Positions 16,318 to 23,801 of a stretch of 44,833 nucleotides of DNA are shown piece after piece. Position numbers and translations under genes: made by a program. Numbering within the stretch: position 1 is the first letter of the stretch; each line of letters opens with the position of its first letter. Below the pieces are notes generated by a model. The model searched no databases. It saw only the letters and a program-made list of their open reading frames with translations, and was not told where the DNA came from. This DNA is from Tissierellia bacterium (lineage in GTDB: Bacteria; Bacillota; Clostridia; Tissierellales; Peptoniphilaceae): positions 1 through 44,833 of the forward strand of contig JAUNVF010000010.1 in assembly GCA_030537815.1 (NCBI GenBank). The letters run 5' to 3'.

Positions 16318-17949
16318 TTATTTAGAATCTATTTTCCCGATAAATTCTCTTAGAATAGAATTTAATGGAACGACATTGTCATCGTCTATCGTTCTGAAAT
16401 AATACAGAAATCTCTGCAATCTCTTAACATCTTTATAACATTCATAACTGTCATCTATCTTGTCAAATAAATTGATCGCATGCTTTTTTAAAATAGCAAT
16501 CTCATATATAAGGGCTGAATCTAAATGAAAATCTGCTTCGTCCTGAAATGGGAATATCCATTTTTCTTCCCCTTTTAGTACATTTTTCCATAAATCAAAA
16601 GTCTCCTCGACTGAATATCCCCTGAAATTATTGTCACGTACAATCCTTCTCAAAAGTCTGACATCAGTCGCCGAAATTCTATTATGTTTATCTAAATTAA
16701 GCTGTGTCAATGCGCTTATATAAACCTTGAATTTGTTTTTATCAGGAACATCATATGTCAAGGTGGGATTCAATGCATGGATACCCTCAATTATTATGGG
16801 ATGATCCGAGTCGGTAAATATAAAATTGTCGGACATCTCCCTTTTACCTGTGTTGAAATTATATCTAGGCAATTGTATCGTCTTTCCGTCTAATAATGCA
16901 AGCAAATCTCTATTAAAATAATCTATATCAACAGCTCGAATAGTTTCAAAATCATATTCTCCATTTGCATTTCTCGGGGTCTTGTCCCTTTCTAGAAAAT
17001 AATCGTCAATTGATATTGAAAAAGGTCTTTTGCCCCTCACAGCCATCTGAACTGCTAATCTATGAGCTGTTGTAGTTTTCCCCGATGAGCTAGGCCCTGC
17101 AATTAAGATAAATTTAACTTCCTCATCAGAAACTATTAAATCTGCAGCCTTAGAAATCTTGTTTTCAAAATAAGCCTCTGATACTTCAATCAAATACTCG
17201 TAGTCGCCTTCGATTATAGTACGGTTTAGATTTGCGACATATCCTATTCCCAGCATATCAGTCCATTTTTTTGAACTGGAAAATACCTTTGCCAAGCTTC
17301 TTTCTTCGTAGAATGTCGGGATATTATCTCCACTCTTTGGAGATGGAAACATCATCACCACACCCGGATAATATAATTTCAAAAAGAAATCTTTTCCAAA
17401 TCCGGTTGAAGGAGCTAGGTATCCGTGAAAACTAAAAATATAATCATCGACAAAATACATATCTACTTCGTCTATGTCCAATGTCTCTAATAGAGCTTCC
17501 TTCTCTATATAACCCTCAGCCGCAAATAATTTTAATGCCGTCAACTTATCTGTATGTTTGCGATTTATTGGGATATCTTCCTTTATTATATCCCTCATAA
17601 CAGATGTTAATTCATTCACAAATTCATTGTTCACTTCAGGCCCATTTGAAAACTCAACATAAAGTCCCCCGCCTATAAAATGCTCAACCTCCAATAAATA
17701 ATCGGAATTTATCCTCTTTAGAGCCAATGCGAGTATCAATGTCATCGTTCTCGTAAGTATTTTATATCCATCTTTTGAACGACTGGACAATAATTCAACA
17801 TCATCACCTTCGTATACTATCTCATTAAGATTGTATACCGTATTTTTTACAATGGCTCCTAGATAGTTTTGATATTTATTTGGCTCCTCGATTTTTACAA
17901 TATCATATATTGTTTTCCCGTCGTATTTTTTATCAACTTTAAATTTCAT
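16318..17949 (-). CDS. Uridine kinase-like nucleoside kinase with N-terminal TGS-like domain
   Basis: The C-terminal half is a uridine kinase/phosphoribulokinase-type P-loop domain: LIAGPSSSGKTTTAHRL, SIDDYFLERDKTP, YDFETIRAVD and the IIIEGIHALNP segment. The N-terminal half resembles the TGS and threonyl-tRNA synthetase second domain arrangement (NRKHTDKLTALKLFAAEGY), a combination common in Firmicutes. The nucleoside substrate is not fixed. I start at ATG 17949 (GGGGGG site just upstream); the longer frame to 18003 overlaps RluA by 65 nt. It is coupled to rluA upstream and ROK downstream. Confidence 0.87.
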   Translation of the reverse strand: MKFKVDKKYDGKTIYDIVKIEEPNKYQNYLGAIVKNTVYNLNEIVYEGDDVELLSSRSKDGYKILTRTMTLILALALKRINSDYLLEVEHFIGGGLYVEFSNGPEVNNEFVNELTSVMRDIIKEDIPINRKHTDKLTALKLFAAEGYIEKEALLETLDIDEVDMYFVDDYIFSFHGYLAPSTGFGKDFFLKLYYPGVVMMFPSPKSGDNIPTFYEERSLAKVFSSSKKWTDMLGIGYVANLNRTIIEGDYEYLIEVSEAYFENKISKAADLIVSDEEVKFILIAGPSSSGKTTTAHRLAVQMAVRGKRPFSISIDDYFLERDKTPRNANGEYDFETIRAVDIDYFNRDLLALLDGKTIQLPRYNFNTGKREMSDNFIFTDSDHPIIIEGIHALNPTLTYDVPDKNKFKVYISALTQLNLDKHNRISATDVRLLRRIVRDNNFRGYSVEETFDLWKNVLKGEEKWIFPFQDEADFHLDSALIYEIAILKKHAINLFDKIDDSYECYKDVKRLQRFLYYFRTIDDDNVVPLNSILREFIGKIDSK

Positions 17950-18910
17950 AAATCCCCCCGAAAAGTCTTTTTTCAAGCTTTTCATTGTATTTTGATTCAT
18001 CAAGCTTAAATTTCATATTATTCAAGTACTCAAACTCGTCTACTAAATTGCCTAATTCTAATTTATATGCGATAAGATATTGATTATTTAATCCAATATC
18101 AATAAATTTTCTATTGATATCAGATCTGCCGTATTTCCTATCCCCTATTATAGGATGTCCTATGGAATTTAGATGTGCTCTAATTTGATGAGTTCGCCCA
18201 GTTATAAGTTCCGCCTCGACCAATGAGAAACCACTTTTATTTAATATAGGTCTTATTATAGTCTTAGCCTCAATTCCTTCATTAGAAATATTCATGCGAT
18301 TCTTATTGTCAGATTTAATGAGATATTTATCAATCACAAGCTGTTCAGAAATATTCCCATATACTATAGTTCTGTATTTTCTTTTTATGCCCTTTTTTTT
18401 GATTGATGCATTTATTGCCTTTAAGCTATCGTGATTTTTACAGGCGATTAGTATACCGGAAGTATTTCGATCCAATCTATTTGCAAATGCTGGAGTAAAA
18501 CTCTTTTCAATTCTAGGAATATATTCTTTTTTGGCAATTAGCATTTTAATATACTCATCTACCAATGTATCTCCATAGTCATCTTTAGACGCAGGATGAG
18601 TTAATATTCCGGTATCCTTATATACTATGGATATATTATCATCGTCGTATATCAATTCTATATTATAATCCTCAGAATCATATTCATGTCTTTCTATATA
18701 TTCTTCCAAAACTTCATCATAAATATATATATTTATGATATCTCCTTCTTTAAGCATTAATTTGGGATCAGCTCTTTTTTTATTAACTTTTATTCTCTTC
18801 TTTCTAATGAATTTTTGAATTAAAGAAGCAGGTGCCTTATTAAGATATTTACCCAAAAATCTATCTAATCTTTGATTATCGTCATTTTTATCTATTATTA
18901 TCTCTCTCAA
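17939..18910 (-). CDS. RluA-family pseudouridine synthase
   Basis: The enzyme isomerises uridine to pseudouridine in rRNA or tRNA; the target cannot be assigned. An N-terminal S4 RNA-binding domain (residues about 12-75) is followed by the catalytic domain with ANRLDRNTSGILIACKN (catalytic aspartate) and GRTHQIRAHLNSIGHPIIGD. Length 323 fits the RluD-like group. It begins with TTG at 18910, with GGAG at good spacing. It heads the minus-strand run into the kinase genes. Confidence 0.93.
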   Translation of the reverse strand: MREIIIDKNDDNQRLDRFLGKYLNKAPASLIQKFIRKKRIKVNKKRADPKLMLKEGDIINIYIYDEVLEEYIERHEYDSEDYNIELIYDDDNISIVYKDTGILTHPASKDDYGDTLVDEYIKMLIAKKEYIPRIEKSFTPAFANRLDRNTSGILIACKNHDSLKAINASIKKKGIKRKYRTIVYGNISEQLVIDKYLIKSDNKNRMNISNEGIEAKTIIRPILNKSGFSLVEAELITGRTHQIRAHLNSIGHPIIGDRKYGRSDINRKFIDIGLNNQYLIAYKLELGNLVDEFEYLNNMKFKLDESKYNEKLEKRLFGGIYEI

Positions 18911-18934
18911 ATTACTCTCCAGTCTTTTTTGTGG

Positions 18935-18940
18935 TATAAT
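18935..18940 (+). promoter_or_regulatory. Extended -10 promoter for the MltG-like gene
   Basis: TGGTATAAT on the plus strand is an extended -10 element with a perfect TATAAT, about 65 nt before the start of the MltG-like gene. The -35 region is poor. Confidence 0.45.
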
Positions 18941-18959
18941 TTATATATTACTCAATAAT

Positions 18960-18987
18960 ATTATACAACATATTAATTAATAGTAAA
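18960..18987 (-). promoter_or_regulatory. Promoter for rluA operon
   Basis: On the minus strand TTTACT (18982-18987) is followed by 16 nt and a perfect TATAAT (18960-18965), about 50 nt before the TTG start. It is interleaved with the divergent promoter on the other strand. Confidence 0.5.
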
Positions 18988-19004
18988 TTTTTTGAGGTGA
19001 AATA

Positions 19005-19433
19005 ATGAAAGTAGTAAATTGGATAATTGACACAGTATACGATTTGTTTGAATACTTGATAATGCTTCTTGTCGTAGTCGCAGCAATATTTATAATTCTT
19101 TGGAGACTTGAACTCATGTTTGGAAGCAATTTAAGTATTATAGCTAAGCCAAGCGAAGTCGTGGAGTCCACATTAAAGACAACTAAAGAGAGCGTATCTC
19201 AAATACTCGGTTCTTCTTCATTAGAGGGCGAAAAAATCGATATTAATATCCCCGAAGGCACAAGCGCCGAAGGAATTGCGAATATTTTATATGAATACGA
19301 ATTGATATCAGACAAAGAAGTTTTCAGAAAAAAATTATTAGAAAAAATAGAAAATAAAGAATTACCAAAAGGCAAATACGATATAAAAATCGGAAGTACA
19401 GAAGAAGAGTTAATTGAAATACTTACTAAATAG
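19005..19433 (+). CDS. MltG/YceG-like membrane protein without catalytic domain
   Basis: A 142-residue protein with one N-terminal membrane span (about residues 14-36) and an extracellular region. The segment INIPEGTSAEGIANILYEYE near residues 80-100 and the late GKYDIKIGSTEEELIEIL resemble the LysM-like N-terminal domain of the MltG transglycosylase. The catalytic YceG domain (with its glutamate) is absent, and the frame ends at a clean stop with a terminator directly behind, so it seems complete rather than broken. A GAGGTGA site precedes the ATG. Role in the cell envelope is inferred only. Confidence 0.72.
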   Translation: MKVVNWIIDTVYDLFEYLIMLLVVVAAIFIILWRLELMFGSNLSIIAKPSEVVESTLKTTKESVSQILGSSSLEGEKIDINIPEGTSAEGIANILYEYELISDKEVFRKKLLEKIENKELPKGKYDIKIGSTEEELIEILTK

Positions 19434-19457
19434 GGCATCTTATGATGCTCTATTTTT
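19431..19457 (+). terminator. Terminator after the MltG-like gene
   Basis: A 9-bp stem (19431-19439 with 19444-19452, one G-T pair, loop TTAT) is followed by TTTTT. The left arm begins at the stop codon itself. Confidence 0.8.
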
Positions 19458-19661
19458 ATAATCATTTTAAATTAGCAAAAAAATTCAATGCTTATCACGA
19501 ATTTGTTATTATATTCAATAAATTTTATTATATTAATATAATTCTTAATAAAAAATATTCAAAATTTAATTTGTACATTTTACTTTTCATATTATAAATT
19601 TACAAATCTTTCTATATATTTTTTTATCAATTTAAACTGATATATTGATTATGTTTTTTTC
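19458..19661. other. AT-rich intergenic stretch with no visible gene
   Basis: Within the 304-base gene-free interval 19434-19737, this part has no frame longer than about 17 codons with a plausible ribosome site and no strong hairpin. It is notably richer in A and T than the flanking genes. The rest of the interval holds the terminator on the left and the promoter/Fur-like site on the right. Confidence 0.7.
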
Positions 19662-19689
19662 TTGACCATTTTTTTTGCTAAAATATAAT
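19662..19689 (+). promoter_or_regulatory. Promoter for the ferric-reductase-like gene
   Basis: TTGACC (19662-19667), a 16-nt spacer and a perfect TATAAT (19684-19689) lie about 48 nt before the ATG. It is one of the best sigma-A matches in the window. Confidence 0.65.
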
Positions 19690-19702
19690 GAGAATCAATA
19701 CG
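19684..19702 (+). promoter_or_regulatory. Candidate Fur box overlapping the -10 element
   Basis: The 19 bases TATAATGAGAATCAATACG match the classical Fur box GATAATGATAATCATTATC at 14 positions by direct comparison, as NATAAT-type hexamers. The site covers the -10 box, where a bound repressor would block transcription. The downstream product is a ferric-reductase-like protein, which makes iron control sensible. A related metal regulator could use it instead. Confidence 0.5.
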
Positions 19703-19737
19703 GGTCAGCGTATAGATAAAATTTTAAGGAGGATTAT

Positions 19738-20484
19738 ATGTTTATTTATATTTTTGCATTGATATGGGCCTATCTAATAATTAAGATATTAGGAAAATAT
19801 ATGCATAAAAATCAAAAAGTTACTTATATTATAAGTCTGTTGTTTTCTATCGCTATTCTTCTCCTACCTTATGATCTTGAAAATGTAAATCCATTATTTT
19901 TTAGTATTCTCTTAGGACCTTTCACAACTGGAGCAATACCTATGGCGATATTCTTTTTTGTAATGTGGGGACGTATCTTACCAAAGCGTTGGTCAGTAAC
20001 AAAAATAATTATGCAAAACCGGGCAGAGCTTTCTATATTAGGATGTTTCCTATCATTTAGCCATAATATTTTTATGGGCTTTATCCATGAAGGTAGTCCG
20101 TTTATAGAATTCTTTACAAAAGGTATTGATATGGGAACCGGCTTTTATATTGCGACTTTTATAACACTTATATTGGACATTCTTTTGATTCCTTTATTTA
20201 TCACATCTTTTCAAACTGTACGTCGTAAGATGAAAGCTAAGACATGGAAAAATATCCAAAGACTTGCCTATCCTTTCTGGATACTTCTTCATTTCCATGT
20301 ACTGACAATTTGGGGAATGGGATTCTTATGGCATGTTAATGAACAAGACTTAGGAATAGAATTTGCTCACCAAGTATTTATGATGCTTTTCTATATTATA
20401 ACCCTATGTCTTTATATCGGACTTAGACTTCAAAAATATAGTTTTGATAAAGATAAAAGACTTGCAAAATCTACGATTGTATAA
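19738..20484 (+). CDS. Ferric-reductase-like transmembrane heme protein
   Basis: A 248-residue integral membrane protein with about seven spans. The segment ILGCFLSFSHNIFMGF and the later WKNIQRLAYPFWILLHFHVL contain histidines placed like the heme b ligands of the ferric reductase-like domain (MsrQ/YedZ/NOX relatives). It lacks any FAD or NAD domain, so it would need a partner reductase. AAGGAGG precedes the ATG. It stands alone between terminators, on the plus strand among minus-strand operons, and has its own strong promoter with a Fur-like site. Iron reduction is an inference. Confidence 0.72.
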   Translation: MFIYIFALIWAYLIIKILGKYMHKNQKVTYIISLLFSIAILLLPYDLENVNPLFFSILLGPFTTGAIPMAIFFFVMWGRILPKRWSVTKIIMQNRAELSILGCFLSFSHNIFMGFIHEGSPFIEFFTKGIDMGTGFYIATFITLILDILLIPLFITSFQTVRRKMKAKTWKNIQRLAYPFWILLHFHVLTIWGMGFLWHVNEQDLGIEFAHQVFMMLFYIITLCLYIGLRLQKYSFDKDKRLAKSTIV

Positions 20485-20486
20485 AG

Positions 20487-20512
20487 AAAACCGCTCTGAC
20501 CGGCGGTTTTTT
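20487..20512 (+). terminator. Terminator after the ferric-reductase-like gene
   Basis: AAAACCGC (20487-20494) pairs with GCGGTTTT (20503-20510) around a short loop, and the arm runs into TTTTTT. It lies 3 bases after the TAA. Confidence 0.85.
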
Positions 20513-20531
20513 ATTTAGAAATCCATTTAAA

Positions 20532-20553
20532 AAAGAGCATTTAAATGCTCTTT
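20532..20553 (-). terminator. Terminator of the cvfB-to-20552 operon
   Basis: A perfect 22-base palindrome with 11-base arms (20532-20542 and 20543-20553) overlaps the stop codon of the last minus-strand gene and is followed on that strand by a short T-run. Confidence 0.7.
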
Positions 20554-21100
20554 AATAGACAATATTTACATAATGATCTATTTTTGACTTTCTGGGATTT
20601 GGATCGAATACTCCTTTATCGATTAAAGAATCCTTGACTTTTTGATTGATACTATGTAATATAACTTTTTCATAATTCAATAAGATTATTTCAAATAATT
20701 TATTATCTAATTTTTCTGAGTTTAAAAGCAAGGGATAAGCAACTAAATCCTCTTTATTTACCAATTTTATTAAATCCAATATTATCTTATCTTTTTCAAT
20801 ATAATAATTCGCAATCTTGGACTTATTTATATCGTGAATCTTTCTGCTTTTCTTAGATGATTTTAAGTTTAAATTACACATTTTATAGTATTTAGCTAAA
20901 ACATTATAATACTGATAATTGTATACGCATCTGCCAATAGTATCATTAATTAAAAAAGGTTTCATATTCAATTTTTCTATCAAAAGGTAATTTTCTATTA
21001 AAAAATCTTTTTTGTCTAATTTCCCATTTTCAAGATCTATTATTAATTGATTTCGTATTTTTAAAAATCGACTTATAGATTTTATTTCAAATTCAAGCAT
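20552..21100 (-). CDS. Unknown helical protein, possibly DUF6648
   Basis: A 182-residue basic, soluble, helix-rich protein with no signal peptide. The central pattern INDTIGRCVYNYQYYNVLAK and the following YYIEKDKIILDLI recall DUF6648, an uncharacterised Clostridia/Tissierellia family, but this is from memory and unconfirmed. TAGGAA precedes the ATG. It is the last gene of the run, 9 nt after the P-loop protein, and is closed by a terminator. Confidence 0.65.
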   Translation of the reverse strand: MLEFEIKSISRFLKIRNQLIIDLENGKLDKKDFLIENYLLIEKLNMKPFLINDTIGRCVYNYQYYNVLAKYYKMCNLNLKSSKKSRKIHDINKSKIANYYIEKDKIILDLIKLVNKEDLVAYPLLLNSEKLDNKLFEIILLNYEKVILHSINQKVKDSLIDKGVFDPNPRKSKIDHYVNIVY

Positions 21101-21109
21101 ATTATATTC

Positions 21110-21541
21110 CTAACAAAAGGTATCCCTGAATTCAACTGAATTAGCTCTAAACTCCTCAGGTAAATCTTCCATTTGCTTATTCATTCCCATTAAGAATTCC
21201 ACATTAAACTCTTTTGAGATCTCTTCTAATCTTTCTATTAATAAAACAAATGTATCCATATTGAAGTTTATTATGTCGTATATACCATCAATGTAAATTT
21301 TCTCCACATCATAGTCTCTGGAGATTATTCCACATAAGAATCCATAAAGCTCTTTTGAATTAGATATATGAAAATCTCTTGCATTTACTAATCTCACTGT
21401 ATGATCCAATGTAAAGATATGAGAATCATCAGTATCGATAAATACGATATTTCCATTACCCTCCGCCTTATCCTTATTAGCTCCGTCGATTAACCATTTA
21501 GTTTTACCGCTTCCCTCTGGTCCAAGTACAAATTTAACCAA
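21110..21541 (-). CDS. Small P-loop NTP-binding protein
   Basis: A protein of about 143 residues with a clear Walker A, GPEGSGKT, near its start and a possible Walker B in EKIYIDGIYDII. It is far too short for a helicase or a secretion ATPase and shows no further domain; similar short proteins are often named ATP-binding or PilT-like without evidence. The TTG at 21541 has AGGTGGAG 6 nt upstream and gives a start like the family; the GTG at 21553 lies inside that site. It follows the radical SAM gene closely and belongs to its operon. Confidence 0.72.
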   Translation of the reverse strand: MVKFVLGPEGSGKTKWLIDGANKDKAEGNGNIVFIDTDDSHIFTLDHTVRLVNARDFHISNSKELYGFLCGIISRDYDVEKIYIDGIYDIINFNMDTFVLLIERLEEISKEFNVEFLMGMNKQMEDLPEEFRANSVEFRDTFC

Positions 21542-21568
21542 AATAATCTCCACCTTTCAATAATTGTA

Positions 21569-22501
21569 TTATTTACTTCTTTTAGGAATAAGGTAATTAA
21601 ATAAATCACCTTGTCTGTAACCATTTTTAGTCATTTTATTTAAAATTTCATCTTGGATCTTCCACCAACTGGTAGACCAATTTGAAAAAAGACTATCTTC
21701 CTCGCTAGATCTTCCAATAAGTCTTTGAATGACAATGCTGGGATCTAAATATCTCAAAAATAATATTACCCTATCGATAAATTCATCTTTACCAATAGTC
21801 TCAAGTTTTCCGGATTCGTACATCTTTCCAAATACGCTATTTTTGAGAATATACAAAGCATGTATCTTTACTTGTTGAATTTTGAGGGCAGAAATAATCT
21901 TAGCAGTTTCAATTATATCTATATCTTTATCATCAGGTAATCCAATTATTATATGAGTACAAATATCTATCTTATTATTATTGCACCTGATGACTGCATC
22001 TATAAATTCTGCAAGACCATGACCCCTATTTATATTATACAATACTTTGTAATTTGCTGTTTGCAGTCCAAGCTCGATTACTATATCGATTTTATATTTT
22101 TCTTTTACTTTTTTCAAGTATTCTAATTGCTCATCATCTATACAATCAGGTCTTGTCGATATATAAATCGCAACAATATCTTCGTCGATTGCCTGATTTA
22201 TCATTTTCTTGAATTTATTTATATTAAAATAAGTATTTGTGTAATTCTGAAAATAAGCTATAAATTTCTTTGCATTATACTTCTTAGAAATATGATTTTT
22301 ATTAATCGCCAATTGATCAGCAATTGGAATATCCGGCTCTAAATTCTCGAAAGATCCACCTTCATCTCCACAAAAGCTACATCCATTATCACCTATGGAA
22401 CCATCTCTATTTGGTCAGGTACCCTTTAGTTTAATCGGTAATTTATAGACTTTTTCGCCATATTTTTGCTTTAGAAATTCCGAATATTTTCTATAAATCA
22501 T
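21569..22501 (-). CDS. TIGR01212/YhcC-type radical SAM protein with predicted selenocysteine (UGA at 22415-22417)
   Basis: Read through one in-frame TGA, the gene encodes 310 residues, the normal size of this radical SAM family. The N-terminus runs KVYKLPIKLKGT-U-PNRDGSIGDNGCSFCGDEG; family members have GxTCPNRDGxxGxGGCxFC, so the UGA (codon 29) takes the place of the first FeS-ligand cysteine, followed by C41 and C44. Downstream are IYISTRPDCIDDE and VIELGLQTAN. The ATG at 22501 overlaps the peroxiredoxin TGA (ATGA). A hairpin with a GGU-containing loop follows the UGA. Other operon members terminate at TGA, so the code is standard. Function in the cell is unknown (RNA modification has been proposed for relatives). 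Confidence 0.82.
22382..22399 (-). promoter_or_regulatory. Bacterial SECIS-like hairpin of the radical SAM gene
   Basis: In the mRNA, UCCAU and AUGGA form a 5-bp stem closing the loop AGGUGAUA; the stem begins 15 nt after the UGA and the loop guanines lie 22-23 nt after it. Bacterial SECIS elements are short stems with an apical G about 16-37 nt downstream of the UGA. The stem is short and loosely defined, so support comes mainly from position. Confidence 0.5.
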
Positions 22502-22947
22502 CCATCGATTTCCTGCAAGTATTCGAGTACATCTTTTGCATGGCCTTTTGATTTGACATTTCTAAATTCCTTAATCAGATTTCCCTCTTCGTCAAATACA
22601 AAGGTCGATCTAATAGTACCCATAACCGTCTTGCCAAATAGTTTTTTCTCTTTGAGTATATCAAATTCCTGATGAAGAATTTTTTCAGGATCAGATAATA
22701 ATTCTAGATTCAAATTTTGTTTTTCGATGAATTTTTTATGAGAATTTACGGTATCTTTGCTGATACCAACTACTTTTACATTTAGTTTTTCAAACTCATC
22801 CACAAGTTCACTGAACTCTTTTGCTTCATTTGTTCAACCGGGTGTATTATCTTTAGGATAAAAGAATAGTACGAGCTTATGATTTAAATAAGATTCACCG
22901 GTCTTAATTATATCATCTTGATTTTTTAAATTAAATTCTAATTTCAT
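22498..22947 (-). CDS. BCP/PrxQ peroxiredoxin with predicted selenocysteine at the peroxidatic site (UGA at 22834-22836)
   Basis: The full frame, including one in-frame TGA, gives 149 residues, the usual length of a BCP-type thiol peroxidase. The active-site text is LFFYPKDNTPG-U-TNEAKEF, where the family has FYPKDxTPGCTxEA, so UGA (codon 38) replaces the peroxidatic cysteine. Later family segments VVGISKDTVNSHKKF and LLSDPEK follow. The position five residues on, where many BCPs have a resolving cysteine, is lysine, and no other cysteine exists, so an external thiol must reduce it. The ATG at 22947 has AAGGAG upstream and shares a base with the HAD stop; the real stop is TGA at 22498. Confidence 0.88.
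22804..22818 (-). promoter_or_regulatory. Bacterial SECIS-like hairpin of the peroxiredoxin gene
   Basis: In the mRNA, GAGUUC and GAACUU form a 6-bp stem (one G-U pair) with the loop AGU. The stem begins 16 nt after the UGA and its apical G is 23 nt after it, within the usual window for SelB-recognised elements. Confidence 0.5.
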
Positions 22948-23783
22948 TATAACTCCTTAAACTTAAATATATCAGATAATGTATTATATACACCAAAGTC
23001 GTCATTACTAGTGGCAGTTATAAAGTCGGCCACTCTCTTTACTTCAGGTAATGCATTTTTCATTGCTATCCCAAGGCCCGAATTTGAAATCATCGAGATA
23101 TCATTTACTTCGTCTCCAAAAGCGATAATTGATTTTTTATCTATATTGGAATACTCGGCAAAATGAGATATTGCACTCCATTTATCTACACCTTGATTCA
23201 TTATCTCTAAAATGCCATGCTGTGAATACATGGAAGACATTATATGTGTGCATACCTTTCCTGAATATTCAAGATTGACAGCAGCTTCTAATTTCGAAAG
23301 TTCATCTGTACTGCCGGAAAAAACTATCGAAAAGCAATTGTCTATCTCCCTCTCATGGGCAATGATTCTGATTCGATTCTTATCCCGAACTATTGTATTT
23401 TCAAATCCATCTATATTATGACCTTCAAAAACAAATAAATCCGATCCGGCCCTGAGTACATCTACATATACAAGGGCACTAAGCCCATGATTTTTGGCAG
23501 TATTGACAATTCTACCGGCGATTTCATTGTCGATATAGTCGGTTAAAATCGAAGTATTTGTTTTAACTTCAAATACAGCAGCTCCATTATTGGATATAAT
23601 TATCCTATCATCTGTGAGACTATTCGTAAGTTGCTTTGCAAAATCATAATGTCTGCCCGTAGCAATCACAACTCTAATTCCCTCATCAGACAAATCATTG
23701 AGGGTCTTTATCGTCATCTCATCAATAGTCTTATCTGATTTTAACAGTGTTCCATCTAAATCAAGACAGATCATCTTATACAA
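22947..23783 (-). CDS. Cof-type HAD-superfamily phosphatase
   Basis: A second 278-residue HAD IIB phosphatase in the window, distinct from the one at 1628-2464. Motif I is ICLDLDGTLL, motif II is VIATGRHYDF, and the C-terminal motif IV is IIAFGDEVNDISMISNSGLG. The glutamate in GDEVND (usual GDGxND) is a common variant. Substrate unknown. It starts with TTG at 23783 behind AGAGGTGG. The last base of its TAA is the first of the peroxiredoxin ATG, so the two are translated as a coupled pair. Confidence 0.87.
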   Translation of the reverse strand: MYKMICLDLDGTLLKSDKTIDEMTIKTLNDLSDEGIRVVIATGRHYDFAKQLTNSLTDDRIIISNNGAAVFEVKTNTSILTDYIDNEIAGRIVNTAKNHGLSALVYVDVLRAGSDLFVFEGHNIDGFENTIVRDKNRIRIIAHEREIDNCFSIVFSGSTDELSKLEAAVNLEYSGKVCTHIMSSMYSQHGILEIMNQGVDKWSAISHFAEYSNIDKKSIIAFGDEVNDISMISNSGLGIAMKNALPEVKRVADFITATSNDDFGVYNTLSDIFKFKEL

Positions 23784-23801
23784 ATTACCACCTCTAGGGA
23801 A

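Noticed and set aside
18977..19171. Minus-strand frame over the start of the MltG-like gene
   Set aside because: It has no ribosome site, opposes a well-supported gene and its translation resembles no protein.
22415..22836. Alternative genetic code (UGA as Trp or Gly)
   Set aside because: Other genes in the window end at TGA, including the peroxiredoxin itself, and Trp or Gly would not fit the active sites.
21569..22947. Two pseudogenes or sequencing errors (in-frame TGA in neighbouring genes)
   Set aside because: Both TGAs fall precisely on functional cysteines, both frames are otherwise intact, and both have hairpins at the same distance. Random nonsense changes would not do this twice. 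Raw reads should still be checked.
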